DNA from: JBAIYU01 sp036763085
Lineage (GTDB): Bacteria; Bacillota; Negativicutes; DSM-1736; Dendrosporobacteraceae
DNA length: 64,000 nt
NCBI RefSeq assembly: GCF_036763085.1
Contig: NZ_JBAIYU010000006.1
Span: forward strand, 43,751 to 107,750
Direction of reading: 5' to 3'
This document shows positions 25,356 through 32,800 of the stretch, in pieces. Each line of letters starts with the position of its first letter. Positions within the stretch are counted from its first letter, which is position 1. The position numbers and the translations under genes were made by a program. The notes under the pieces are model-generated. The model saw nothing but the letters and a program-made list of their open reading frames with translations. It was not told the origin of the DNA and made no database searches.

Positions 25356-25535
25356 ATGAAAAATCAATCAGGAAAATTATTAATGGTATCAGTAGTTGAT
25401 GACTTAGGCAATATTCATTGCGAAGGATTATTTAATAATCGTGAAGAGGTTGAAGATTATCTAGTTGATGCTAAAGAATTAGAATTAGATCATGAAATAA
25501 AAGGGTACAAGCTATATCAATTAGTAGAAGCATAG
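25356..25535 (+). CDS. Hypothetical acidic protein, 59 aa
   Basis: The ATG follows GGGAGTGGAGATT closely, which decides this start over a longer frame lacking a ribosome site. The acidic product (KLLMVSVVDDLGNIHCEGLFN then NREEVEDYLVDAKELELDHEIKGYKLYQLVEA) looks like a small beta-beta-alpha domain. Family unknown. A hairpin follows its stop. Confidence 0.55.
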   Translation: MKNQSGKLLMVSVVDDLGNIHCEGLFNNREEVEDYLVDAKELELDHEIKGYKLYQLVEA

Positions 25536-25549
25536 GAACAACATAAAAA

Positions 25550-25581
25550 GCCTTCACTAGTTTTAACACTGGTGAGGGCTT
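25550..25581 (+). terminator. Hairpin at the start of the P-loop gene (terminator or attenuator-like)
   Basis: AGCCTTCACTAG pairs with (A)CTGGTGAGGGCT, two G-U pairs included, followed by TTAAGTGTTT. The stem ends three bases before the next gene's GTG, so it may both end the upstream transcript and hinder translation of the downstream gene. Confidence 0.5.
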
Positions 25582-25583
25582 AA

Positions 25584-27146
25584 GTGTTTAATCAATGGAT
25601 TATGCTTAGTGAGAACCTTCAGAGGAAAGACTTGAGTGAAGTTGAGAAGGCAGATGTATTGAAGGAGATATATGTGACCTCTCAGAGGTCAGGAAGAGAA
25701 ATGGCTGCGAAACTAGGTCTTACTCTGTCGTACTTACAAAGCTTATTATCACTCGCTGGATACCCAACCGAAGTAAAACAAATGATTAAAACTGAGGAAA
25801 TCACAGCATATCAATCAAGACCATTAGCTCAACTTCAGACACCTCAAGAGCAAATCAAGGTAGCTGAACATATAAAGAGTAAAGGGGGCGGATTAGTATT
25901 GATTAAAGTAATTGATAGTATAATGGGAAGTGGTAAAAGTTCGTATATCAGAAAAATGATGAATGATAATCCGGATAGAAAATTTATATATGTTACTCCT
26001 TACCTTGAAGAAGTAGCTAATGTAATTCAAAACTGTGATAATTTTGCAGAACCAGACACTATTACAGAAGATGGAGAAAAATGTCTTAAACAAGAAAGTT
26101 TTCATGAGTTATTGCTACAGGGCAAGAATGTAGCTAGCACACATCAACTATTTAAACTTAGTACGTCATACACAATCAGCCTTTTAAAACAACAGAATTA
26201 TACACTAATCATAGATGAAGTTATGGAGGTTGTAGACTGTCAACAGATTAAACCTTCTGATTTGCAAATGGCTATAAGTGGGGAGTATTGTAAAGTTGAC
26301 GATGATGGTAGGTTAATTTGGAATGACGAAAAACCTTATAATGGTGATTGGGCTAAAAAACTTAGGACACTATGTAAGAATAAGTCAATATATCTAGTTA
26401 ATGATACTGCGCTTATATGGATGTTCCCACCTAGAATTTTTAACTACTTTGAAGAAATTTATGTACTTACATATCTATTTGATTCACAGGTCATGAGATT
26501 CTACTTTGATATTAATGGCATATCATACAAAAAATATAGAATTATCAATAAGCCAAACTTTGAAATAGTGGAACATAATGGAAAGCCTGATGATACTGAA
26601 GCATTATCAAAGTTAATAGATATATGCACCAAAGGTAGAATTAATGATATTGGTTCAAATGTTGACAAGCAAAGCACTAAGCGAAAAACTCCTTATTTTT
26701 TATTAAGTAGCGGTTGGTATGATGAAGCCAATGAAACGGATATAAAAAATCTTAAGAATAACTTAGATAATTTCTTTAGGCATTATTGTAATGGTCAAGA
26801 AGTCAGGCTGAACTTATGGACTACCTTCAAAGATTACGAGGGCAAACTTAAGGGCAGAAGATATCCTGAGTTTTTAGCTCATAATGCTAGAGCAATGAAC
26901 AAATATAATCATGTAACAGCAGTTGCATATCTGATTAATAAATTTATGTATAGAACAGTAGGAGAATTTCTTAAATCTAAACAAGTCAAGATAACTAAAA
27001 AAATAGAAGAAGAATATGCTTTAGGTGAAATGTTGCAATTTATCTTTAGGTCAGCAATAAGAGAAGGACAGCCGATTAAACTTTACATTCCAAGTAGTCG
27101 CATGAGGCATATACTACAGAAATGGTTAGGTATATCTAAAGATTAA
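25584..27146 (+). CDS. ParB-type HTH joined to a P-loop/DEAD-like ATPase (replication-associated)
   Basis: 520 residues in one frame. Residues 1-100 resemble the DNA-binding part of ParB/KorB proteins (ENLQRKDLSEVEKADVLKEI, AAKLGLTLSYLQSLLSLAGYP). From about residue 107 a second unit begins with LIKVIDSIMGSGKSS (Walker A), then VTPYLEEVANVI, an SxxHxL segment and LIIDEVMEVVD (Walker B-like), recalling SF2 or herpes-type origin-binding helicases of small phages. A TTG after GGGGGCGG (about 25899) could start the ATPase alone, so one or two products are possible. A terminator follows. Confidence 0.7.
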   Translation: MFNQWIMLSENLQRKDLSEVEKADVLKEIYVTSQRSGREMAAKLGLTLSYLQSLLSLAGYPTEVKQMIKTEEITAYQSRPLAQLQTPQEQIKVAEHIKSKGGGLVLIKVIDSIMGSGKSSYIRKMMNDNPDRKFIYVTPYLEEVANVIQNCDNFAEPDTITEDGEKCLKQESFHELLLQGKNVASTHQLFKLSTSYTISLLKQQNYTLIIDEVMEVVDCQQIKPSDLQMAISGEYCKVDDDGRLIWNDEKPYNGDWAKKLRTLCKNKSIYLVNDTALIWMFPPRIFNYFEEIYVLTYLFDSQVMRFYFDINGISYKKYRIINKPNFEIVEHNGKPDDTEALSKLIDICTKGRINDIGSNVDKQSTKRKTPYFLLSSGWYDEANETDIKNLKNNLDNFFRHYCNGQEVRLNLWTTFKDYEGKLKGRRYPEFLAHNARAMNKYNHVTAVAYLINKFMYRTVGEFLKSKQVKITKKIEEEYALGEMLQFIFRSAIREGQPIKLYIPSSRMRHILQKWLGISKD

Positions 27147-27173
27147 TTCCACAAAACCTGTGGAAGTTTTTTT
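27147..27173 (+). terminator. Terminator after the P-loop gene
   Basis: TTCCACA/TGTGGAA stem with a five-base loop followed by G and seven Ts. Confidence 0.85.
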
Positions 27174-27354
27174 GATGACACTAGGAAATTCAAGGGTTCC
27201 AGCGGTTTGTCATTAAAAGAAAATAGGTATATATACTATAGTTATTACTTAAGGATAAAACTATAACTAGAACTATTTATACATTGATAAAATAACATTG
27301 TGAAGCGATAGCTGAAACAATGATTGCGTATGCAATAAGAGCATAAGAATACTA

Positions 27355-27639
27355 CTATAGTTTACTTTGGATTAACAATATCAATCATATGAAAACTTAA
27401 TATAATCAGCTTAAGATAATCATATGGCAAGTATTGGAATATCAAAGTAAGCTATAGTGGGAGAACGCTAACCCGCTACGCTTGTTACTTGTTGCTTACG
27501 CACCAAGCAGACGATATATCAATGTAAAAGATTATTACTATGATTGGTTGTTATGATTGAACTATAACATTACTTTTGATTGATATAATGCCTTTCACAT
27601 GATTAGCTTTAGTCAGTCACCTTAAAGAATTACATGTGA
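27355..27639. repeat. Cluster of three imperfect inverted repeats in a 570-bp gene-free tract
   Basis: Repeat A, 27355-27457: CTATAG(T/C)TTACTTTG outer arms, inner CATATG and CTTAA arms. Repeat B, 27516-27586: ATATCAATGTAAAAG versus CTTTTGATTGATAT. Repeat C, 27595-27639: TCACATG...CATGTGA with an inner CTTTA/TAAAG. Gene-free from 27174 to 27715. Such stacked foldbacks between replication genes suggest a single- or double-strand origin, or a structured RNA. Confidence 0.6.
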
Positions 27640-27668
27640 CCAACATTAGAATATAAAAGATTAACTAT

Positions 27669-27695
27669 AGATCACCGCATAGGTGGTCTTAATTT
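27669..27695 (+). other. Hairpin just upstream of the nucleotidase gene
   Basis: AGATCACC pairs with GGTGGTCT around GCATA; followed by TAATTTATTTT, so a weak terminator or leader hairpin. Confidence 0.45.
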
Positions 27696-27715
27696 ATTTT
27701 ATAGGAGTGGTATAG

Positions 27716-28297
27716 ATGAAACAAAAGAAATATATTGCGGTTGACATTGATGACACATTAAATTTATTCACTGAAGCACTAGAACAACTAGAGGTTAACT
27801 ATGATGATTATAGTTACTTAGGTATTGATAGAGATACTTTCAAAAACTATCTTGATCTTATAAAGAAACAAGAAATATTAAAGAAAGACCATATAAATAA
27901 ATTCGATAGGTTGCATTATGATTTACACAAAGAGACATATAAGATTGCTGAAGTTAAACCAGATGCGCCTGAGTTTATGCAATGGCTTAAGAAACAAGGT
28001 TATACAATAGTTATTTTGACTTATAGAGACTTAAGGCACTGCATAGATGACACTAGGGCATGGCTAAAGAAACATAGGATTCCTTATGATTATATTTTTA
28101 ATACTGATAACAAGGTTAGCTTTTGTAAGGTCTGGAAGATTCCTATATTAATTGATGATTCGCCTTCTAATGTAGTAGCAGCACCAGAATTTAATATTAA
28201 GATGTTCTATCCGATTACTAAATTTAACTGTGAGATTGAAACAAAAGCTAAAGGTTTCACTAAATTTGAGGAGGTAAAGCAATGTCTAATCCGATAG
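27716..28297 (+). CDS. NT5C-like 5'(3')-deoxyribonucleotidase, HAD superfamily
   Basis: 193 residues, strong GGAGTGG site. HAD motif I is VDIDDTLN (about 9-16), motif II lies in IVILTYRDLR (about 98-107), and motif III/IV is the Lys plus IPILIDDSPSN near 143. The spacing matches the NT5C group that dephosphorylates deoxynucleoside monophosphates; phages often carry such enzymes for dNTP control. It overlaps the primase-like gene by 16 bases, suggesting both serve element DNA synthesis. Confidence 0.8.
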   Translation: MKQKKYIAVDIDDTLNLFTEALEQLEVNYDDYSYLGIDRDTFKNYLDLIKKQEILKKDHINKFDRLHYDLHKETYKIAEVKPDAPEFMQWLKKQGYTIVILTYRDLRHCIDDTRAWLKKHRIPYDYIFNTDNKVSFCKVWKIPILIDDSPSNVVAAPEFNIKMFYPITKFNCEIETKAKGFTKFEEVKQCLIR

Positions 28298-29100
28298 ATA
28301 AAATTTATCAAGAAATAATTTCATCTATGAAAAATGGTTACAGCAAAGCCGATGTATTAAAAGATTTTTATTCTTCAATGGATTTTAGCACAATGAAATT
28401 AGAGGTTAAGGACTATGGATTCGACTTTCTTGAGACTATGGAGAAAGCTGGGATAATTGTCGAGTATGTTGAACTCAAAGGATTAATACACAAGTACAAA
28501 CTTAAGAACATCAAGCCAGTATATCAAAAATATCTATTAGAACAACATATAGAGCAGAGTGGAAATGTCTGCGGATATTATCATAAGACACATAATAATG
28601 TCTTTAGTTTTAACCTTGATAATAGTCACAATGAAAACAATACAGAACTTACAATAGAGATGAGAACAGCAGTACAAGTCATAAGGAAATATTTAAATGA
28701 AGTGGGTATTGAACCTCTAATTATAAATAGCGGTAGAGGATACCATATACACACAAGACTTGATAAGCCAGTATCAAACGAGAAGATACAGAAATTCATG
28801 ATTAGTGTTACAGCTAGGACACAAGTGACAATAAAAGATCTTGGAATGGATGTTGCTAAAGTAATATTTAATAATTATCCAGGCAAAGACACAAGAATAG
28901 GAAGTCTACGATTATTCGGCAGTGATCATATTAAAAATCAAGTGTTTTCTCATGTGTGTACTAAACAAGGTGTATTGAATGAACGTGATTCGTGGATATA
29001 CTTTGCAGATTATATTAATAAACACACGATTACAGAGGAACAGCTAGACAAAGCTATTATTGATATTGAAGATATATTATTCGTTGGGGCAGAGGATTAA
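28282..29100 (+). CDS. Archaeo-eukaryotic-type primase-like protein
   Basis: 272 residues with GAGGAGGT upstream. The central region has FSFNLDN in the place of the first catalytic acid motif, INSGRGYHIHTRLDKP as the second (Ser-x-His type) motif, and RIGSLRLFGSDH as the third region. These match the AEP fold found in plasmid and phage primases. The first motif reads N-L-D instead of D-x-D, so metal binding may be altered or another acid may be used. The 110-residue N-terminal extension is unassigned. No zinc-finger or helicase domain is fused. Confidence 0.65.
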   Translation: MSNPIDKIYQEIISSMKNGYSKADVLKDFYSSMDFSTMKLEVKDYGFDFLETMEKAGIIVEYVELKGLIHKYKLKNIKPVYQKYLLEQHIEQSGNVCGYYHKTHNNVFSFNLDNSHNENNTELTIEMRTAVQVIRKYLNEVGIEPLIINSGRGYHIHTRLDKPVSNEKIQKFMISVTARTQVTIKDLGMDVAKVIFNNYPGKDTRIGSLRLFGSDHIKNQVFSHVCTKQGVLNERDSWIYFADYINKHTITEEQLDKAIIDIEDILFVGAED

Positions 29101-29340
29101 TTTCCTTTGCTCTTTTCTCGTTGATTCTTCAGTTATCTGCTTTTGTTGAACCATTTGTTGAACCTCAGATGAAAGTTTAGTGTAAGCATTGATAGCGTAG
29201 GAGATTCTCCTCCTGTTAATGCCTATTAGTTTAGATAAATCATGTTGAGAACCTGGGAACGCCGTTCCCAAATGATAGTAAACTTCCCCTTCCTCAACGA
29301 TACTTAAGTCCTTCCTTTGGAGGTTCTCAATAGCCATCAT
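29077..29340 (-). CDS. Small ParB-like HTH protein, opposite strand
   Basis: 87 residues on the minus strand. ENLQRKDLSIVEEGEVYYHL near the N-terminus repeats the start of the 25584 gene's product (ENLQRKDLS), and SKLIGINRRRISYAINAYTKLSSEVQQMVQQKQIT reads as the following helix-turn-helix. The two genes are evidently paralogous by DNA as well. No clear ribosome site precedes the ATG-ATG start, so the 5' end is uncertain; it may be a remnant. Its tail overlaps the primase-like gene's end on the other strand. Confidence 0.5.
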   Translation of the reverse strand: MMAIENLQRKDLSIVEEGEVYYHLGTAFPGSQHDLSKLIGINRRRISYAINAYTKLSSEVQQMVQQKQITEESTRKEQRKLILCPNE

Positions 29341-29575
29341 AAGTAATTTCTAATGTGGGATTATCACCTATTTTATCAGCAGGGAAATATATTTCACTAT
29401 TGATGAAATCTAAAGTAGTCCTTGTTATTGATGATACACTGATTAGTATATTTTGCAGTATATAGAAAGAGGTGACTACATTAGCAAAGTGCTGTGAAGC
29501 CTTATGGTATATGGCTTGGATGGTATTTTTAGCAGTCCAGAATTTCGGACTACTGTAGTCCAACTTTTCGGACAC
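29327..29575 (-). CDS. Doubtful hypothetical ORF, 82 aa
   Basis: Open frame ending 14 bases inside the ParB-like ORF. The sequence (FWTAKNTIQAIYHKASQHFANVV...) has a normal composition but no recognised motif, and I see no ribosome site. It could be the decayed upstream part of the ParB-like gene in another frame. Listed only because it is tandem with that ORF. Confidence 0.25.
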   Translation of the reverse strand: MSEKLDYSSPKFWTAKNTIQAIYHKASQHFANVVTSFYILQNILISVSSITRTTLDFINSEIYFPADKIGDNPTLEITYDGY

Positions 29576-30303
29576 TAAGCGTAAAACTTCGCTCAGCTAA
29601 AGTAAACCCCATGTTCATATTATGACTTTGTAATGTCACCAAATGAACTAGGGTTGGTACTGGACACATGTATTTTTACAATAGACAGTATATTGATTCA
29701 CTGGGCTTAAAATTAAGGTGAGTGTAGCACACCTTTTGAATACCCCTAAATGTGGGATTATCACATATTTTAAATTCTATTCGTGGTCGCACAGGTGGAA
29801 CATATGGACACAGGCAGATAGGCTTTTAAACACTACAGAAGTGTAGTATCTGAAATATAACCTGAGTGTAGCACAGGTTTTTATACTATTGATAAAACGT
29901 AAATGCAAGCTATAATTGCAATTCAACATCGCTGTGGAATTTCCAAATTCGTGAACGCTCCAGAATTTGAAAACTCTTTTGCTACTTGATAAATCCTTGA
30001 TAGCATAAATATCTGATTATCACATTTAGGTGTACAAAACTACACCTGAACACATTACCGCATACTGTTAATATTACCATGTAGTGATAATGATTATCAA
30101 TAGAATGAACTATAGGAACATAGTAATATCAATAGTTCATGCGGTGTTAAATATAGATATATGGTATAACAGGGGCTACTAAATTTTAAGGAATCCTCTT
30201 AGTGAATCTGACACAATGCTATTATGTAAGATTGGCAAAATACCCACGAACATAGATGATATAAGGGTTGACGGTACTTTTACAAATAAATGACATTTAA
30301 CTA
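29576..30303. other. Gene-free regulatory-looking tract with many small hairpins
   Basis: No credible gene over about 730 bases. Two terminator-like hairpins share the loop AGTGTAGCACA: AGGTG...CACCT near 29718 and ACCTG...CAGGT-TTTTT near 29860. Others are AGGTGTA/TACACCT near 30020 and TGAACTAT/ATAGTTCA (30106-30139). GTGGGATTATCAC occurs near 29354 and 29754, and a shorter GATTATCACAT near 30014. Confidence 0.5.
30085..30099. promoter_or_regulatory. Perfect 7-1-7 Fur-type box
   Basis: TGATAATGATTATCA is an exact palindrome identical to the Bacillus Fur 7-1-7 consensus. It lies in the gene-free tract about 220 bases upstream of the recombinase promoter, so the target gene is unclear. Confidence 0.5.
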
Positions 30304-30332
30304 TTGTATTTTAATCTGACATATTGTATAAT
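30304..30332 (+). promoter_or_regulatory. Promoter of second recombinase
   Basis: TTGTAT, 17-bp spacer, TATAAT; 37 bases before the start codon. Confidence 0.7.
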
Positions 30333-30368
30333 TGTAATCAAAGAAGCAGATTGAGAGAGGTGTCATTT

Positions 30369-30947
30369 ATGGAGTATGTTCAACCTATCAGAGATAAAAA
30401 ACAGCTAGACAATATGAAAAGGTATCTCAAAGAACAGAATCTTAGGGACTGGCTATTATTTATTCTTGGAATTAGTTCTGGTTTACGCATAAGTGATTTA
30501 CTTAAGCTAACTATAGAAGATGTTAAAGGTAAAGATAGGATTACTATTAGAGAAGAAAAAACAGGGAAATCAAAAGACTTCCCCTTATCTGATAACTGTA
30601 AGAAAGCTATATGTGAGTATTTGAAAGCAACAGGATTGACTGAAGGAGTATTATTCCCTAGTCGCAAAGGGCGAGGCAGTAAAGGAACTGGGGCAATATC
30701 TAGACAGCAGGCTTATGATATTATTAATAAGTCAGCTAAAGAAGTTGGCATTATCACAGACAAAAATAATGTATCTATAGGAACACATACATTAAGAAAA
30801 ACATTTGGTTACTGGGCATACAAGGCAGGGTATAGTATAGAGGTCATTCAGAAGATACTTAATCATAGTGCCCCTAGTATTACCCTCAGATATATTGGAA
30901 TAACTCAAGATCAGCTTGATGAGGTATATGTAAATTTAAATCTTTAG
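30369..30947 (+). CDS. Short tyrosine recombinase (second integrase)
   Basis: 192 residues from the ATG after GAGAGAGGTG. Only the catalytic domain is present: Arg in SSGLRISDLL, Lys in REEKTGKSKDFPLS, HxxR in GTHTLRKTFGYWAY, His in ILNHSAPSITLRYIGI and Tyr in the same segment. Short enzymes of this kind are common in Firmicute plasmids and phages, where they resolve multimers or act as excision partners. It differs clearly from the integrase at 22336, so the element encodes two unrelated recombinases. Confidence 0.88.
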   Translation: MEYVQPIRDKKQLDNMKRYLKEQNLRDWLLFILGISSGLRISDLLKLTIEDVKGKDRITIREEKTGKSKDFPLSDNCKKAICEYLKATGLTEGVLFPSRKGRGSKGTGAISRQQAYDIINKSAKEVGIITDKNNVSIGTHTLRKTFGYWAYKAGYSIEVIQKILNHSAPSITLRYIGITQDQLDEVYVNLNL

Positions 30948-30969
30948 GCAGGAGAAATCCTGTCTTTTG
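30946..30969 (+). terminator. Terminator after second recombinase
   Basis: Eight-bp stem (AGGCAGGA/TCCTGTCT) closed by a GAAA tetraloop, followed by TTT. Confidence 0.65.
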
Positions 30970-31200
30970 TTCTGTCTAGGGGGTACGGTGAGTTTGCTGA
31001 ATCCAAAGCTAAGTTCCTATTTTGACCTACCCGACGTATTACACTAGCTCAGTCTCACGCTAGAAAAGTAGCTCCAAGATATTTTATTCCAAAGCTAGGC
31101 ACTTATTGTAAAACTATGGCAATATTCTACAGAATTTTACAATAGACAAGGGGTATAATTTAAGTAAATATGTAAAATGTTAGAAAGTGAGAGTGACTCA

Positions 31201-31509
31201 ATGGAGATTTTCCTTACTGCAGTAATAATTGGATTGTTACCTGCCTTCATCGCAAAATCAAAGGGTCGTAGTTTTATGCTTTGGTGGATATATGGTGCAG
31301 CGTTCTTTATAGTAGCAATAATTCATGCAATAGTTATCAAGCCAACCAAACAACAGGCCGATAGGGATATGACTGAAGAAGGTATGAAGAAATGCCCTTT
31401 TTGTGCTGAATTTATCAAACCCGAAGCAAAGCTATGTCGATATTGTGGCAAAGAGGTAGCAGAAGTATCAACAGTCAATATATCTCAAGGTCAAGATATT
31501 AAGGGGTAA
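31201..31509 (+). CDS. Small membrane protein with C-terminal zinc ribbon
   Basis: 102 residues from the ATG after GTGAGAG. Two hydrophobic helices (IFLTAVIIGLLPAFIA and FMLWWIYGAAFFIVAIIHAIVI) are followed by a soluble tail with CPFCAEFIKPEAKLCRYCGKEV, a CxxC...CxxC zinc ribbon. The architecture is common for small bacterial membrane proteins of unknown role. The next gene starts eight bases after its stop, so they share a transcript. Confidence 0.75.
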   Translation: MEIFLTAVIIGLLPAFIAKSKGRSFMLWWIYGAAFFIVAIIHAIVIKPTKQQADRDMTEEGMKKCPFCAEFIKPEAKLCRYCGKEVAEVSTVNISQGQDIKG

Positions 31510-31516
31510 AGGTAAA

Positions 31517-31885
31517 ATGAAGAAACTTTTGATTATAACTATGGCTATCCTTATGATGACTTTAGGTGCTGTCTGTAGTGCGAGTAGTGGTGAGCAGTGG
31601 GAACAGATAGACGAATCAGCTTATATTGATGTAAACTCAATCAAGACATTTATGGATGGAACTACTGAATATGTCAAAGGCAGAATTAAGTTAAACTTTA
31701 GTGATTCTACCTATGGCATTTATTATTATTTAGTCGATAAAGACACCTTAAGATTTGGTCTTTATTTAACTGAGAAATATGATGCAAATGGTACTCTAAA
31801 GTCAAAAATGGAGTTTACTAAAAGTCTAACTCATGATGGGACAAACAATCCAATAATAAAGGAAATACTTAAGAGGGCTAACTAA
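31517..31885 (+). CDS. Small secreted protein, possibly surface-adhesin-E-like
   Basis: 122 residues. The start MKKLLIITMAILMMTLGAVCSASS is a signal peptide with an A-x-A-like end. The mature part (EQWEQIDESAYIDVNSIKTF, then alternating strands with YYYLVDKDTLRF) resembles the small beta-rich domain found in surface-adhesin E-like proteins, where a tyrosine/Ile-Asp repeat precedes a set of strands. The assignment is from pattern only. It lies in the cargo end of the mobile element. Confidence 0.6.
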   Translation: MKKLLIITMAILMMTLGAVCSASSGEQWEQIDESAYIDVNSIKTFMDGTTEYVKGRIKLNFSDSTYGIYYYLVDKDTLRFGLYLTEKYDANGTLKSKMEFTKSLTHDGTNNPIIKEILKRAN

Positions 31886-31926
31886 GATTTTTGCGTATTT
31901 TGGAATGAGTAGGAGTGATTATTAGA

Positions 31927-32427
31927 ATGCGTAAAACGTTGCTACTTGTGATTATGCTTATGGTTGTCTTTAGTACAAGCTGTTGGGCTTCAATAGAAAA
32001 ACAAGTGGACAGCTTTAGCGGTGAAGTTGAAGTAAAGAGTATAACTAATAAATTTAACTCCTTTCACATGATTGTTTTTTCTAAGGAAACAAAGAATATG
32101 AATACTAAATATAGCCTTCGATTACACAAGATTGATTTTAATGATTGGTATTTCTTTAGTGATGATATAGTTGATTTTAAGATTAACGATGAAATATATC
32201 CTTTGAAAGTTGTAACAACTATTTCCGATATAGTTCCTCCAGATAATGCTTTGCATACTGCAGCTTTAATAAGGGTGAATCCCGAAATAATAAGTCGTAT
32301 AAGTTCAAGTAATGATTCTGATAACTTTTATATGAGAGTATACTTTAATAATCAATCGGCTAAGACATTTCAAATACCACAATATATTATAAGTGAATGG
32401 AAAACAGTGATTAAGCAAGAGGGCTAA
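31927..32427 (+). CDS. Secreted hypothetical protein
   Basis: 166 residues from the ATG 11 bases after AGGAG. The N-terminus (MRKTLLLVIMLMVVFSTSCWA) is a signal peptide; the cysteine is not in a clean lipobox. The mature protein is rich in predicted beta strands and polar loops, with no motif I recognise. It is the last cargo gene before the right attachment repeat. Alternate start GTG at 31915 overlaps the ribosome site and is less likely. Confidence 0.6.
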   Translation: MRKTLLLVIMLMVVFSTSCWASIEKQVDSFSGEVEVKSITNKFNSFHMIVFSKETKNMNTKYSLRLHKIDFNDWYFFSDDIVDFKINDEIYPLKVVTTISDIVPPDNALHTAALIRVNPEIISRISSSNDSDNFYMRVYFNNQSAKTFQIPQYIISEWKTVIKQEG

Positions 32428-32606
32428 TAAATAGCCTTCTTTTATTTTCCTTCCTTATTATATAGCAACTTGTGTTACCGTCTTATGTTTGCTATATTTA
32501 ATGTAGGGAGGCGAGAGCACAATACTTTTGATAACACGTGCTATTCATTAGCACATACAATTGATAAAAACCTAGGAAATATCTATGGTCATGGGCTATA
32601 GATTAA

Positions 32607-32672
32607 TCAGCTGGATAGAGCAACGGCCTTCTAAGCCGTGTGTCGCACGTTCGAGTCGTGCCAGGCGCGCCA
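32607..32672 (+). pseudogene. 3' remnant of tRNA-Arg(TCT)
   Basis: Lacks the first 11 nt (5' acceptor strand and start of D-arm) but keeps anticodon arm, T-arm and CCA. It cannot form an acceptor stem; product of site-specific integration. Confidence 0.92.
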
Positions 32673-32680
32673 TTTATTAT

Positions 32681-32757
32681 GACTCCTTAGCTCAGCTGGA
32701 TAGAGCGTTTGACTACGAATCAAAAGGTCGCAGGTTCGAATCCTGCCGGGGTCGCCA
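32681..32757 (+). tRNA. tRNA-Arg(ACG), second copy with acceptor mismatch
   Basis: Identical to the copy at 22070 except G7 -> T, giving a T-C mismatch with position 66 at the base of the acceptor stem. Whether it is functional is uncertain; no promoter is adjacent except possible read-through from the element. Confidence 0.7.
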
Positions 32758-32768
32758 TTGTAAAGTAT

Positions 32769-32800
32769 GCACTAAGATAAATCTTAGTGCTTTTTATTTT
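32769..32800 (+). terminator. Terminator, probably the original tRNA-cluster terminator
   Basis: GCACTAAGA/TCTTAGTGC stem, four-base loop, then TTTTTATTTT. Confidence 0.85.

Larger units (their letters stand above)
21996..32764 (+). mobile_element. About 10.6-kb integrated element in the tRNA-Arg cluster
   Basis: The limits are two 158-bp direct repeats (21996-22153 and 32607-32764) that differ at one base. The interior is visibly AT-richer than both flanks. It begins with a tyrosine recombinase and carries HTH regulators, a ParB-type-HTH/P-loop protein, an NT5C-like nucleotidase, a primase-like protein, a second tyrosine recombinase and short secreted or membrane cargo genes. No capsid, portal, relaxase or type IV secretion gene is seen. 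It fits an integrated plasmid, a phage satellite or another integrative mobilizable element; which one cannot be settled here. Confidence 0.87.
32607..32764 (+). repeat. Right attachment-site direct repeat (attR)
   Basis: Copy of 21996-22153 with one mismatch (T at 32687 for G at 22076). Left of it, sequence bears no similarity to the tRNA-Arg(TCT) 5' end. Confidence 0.93.
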
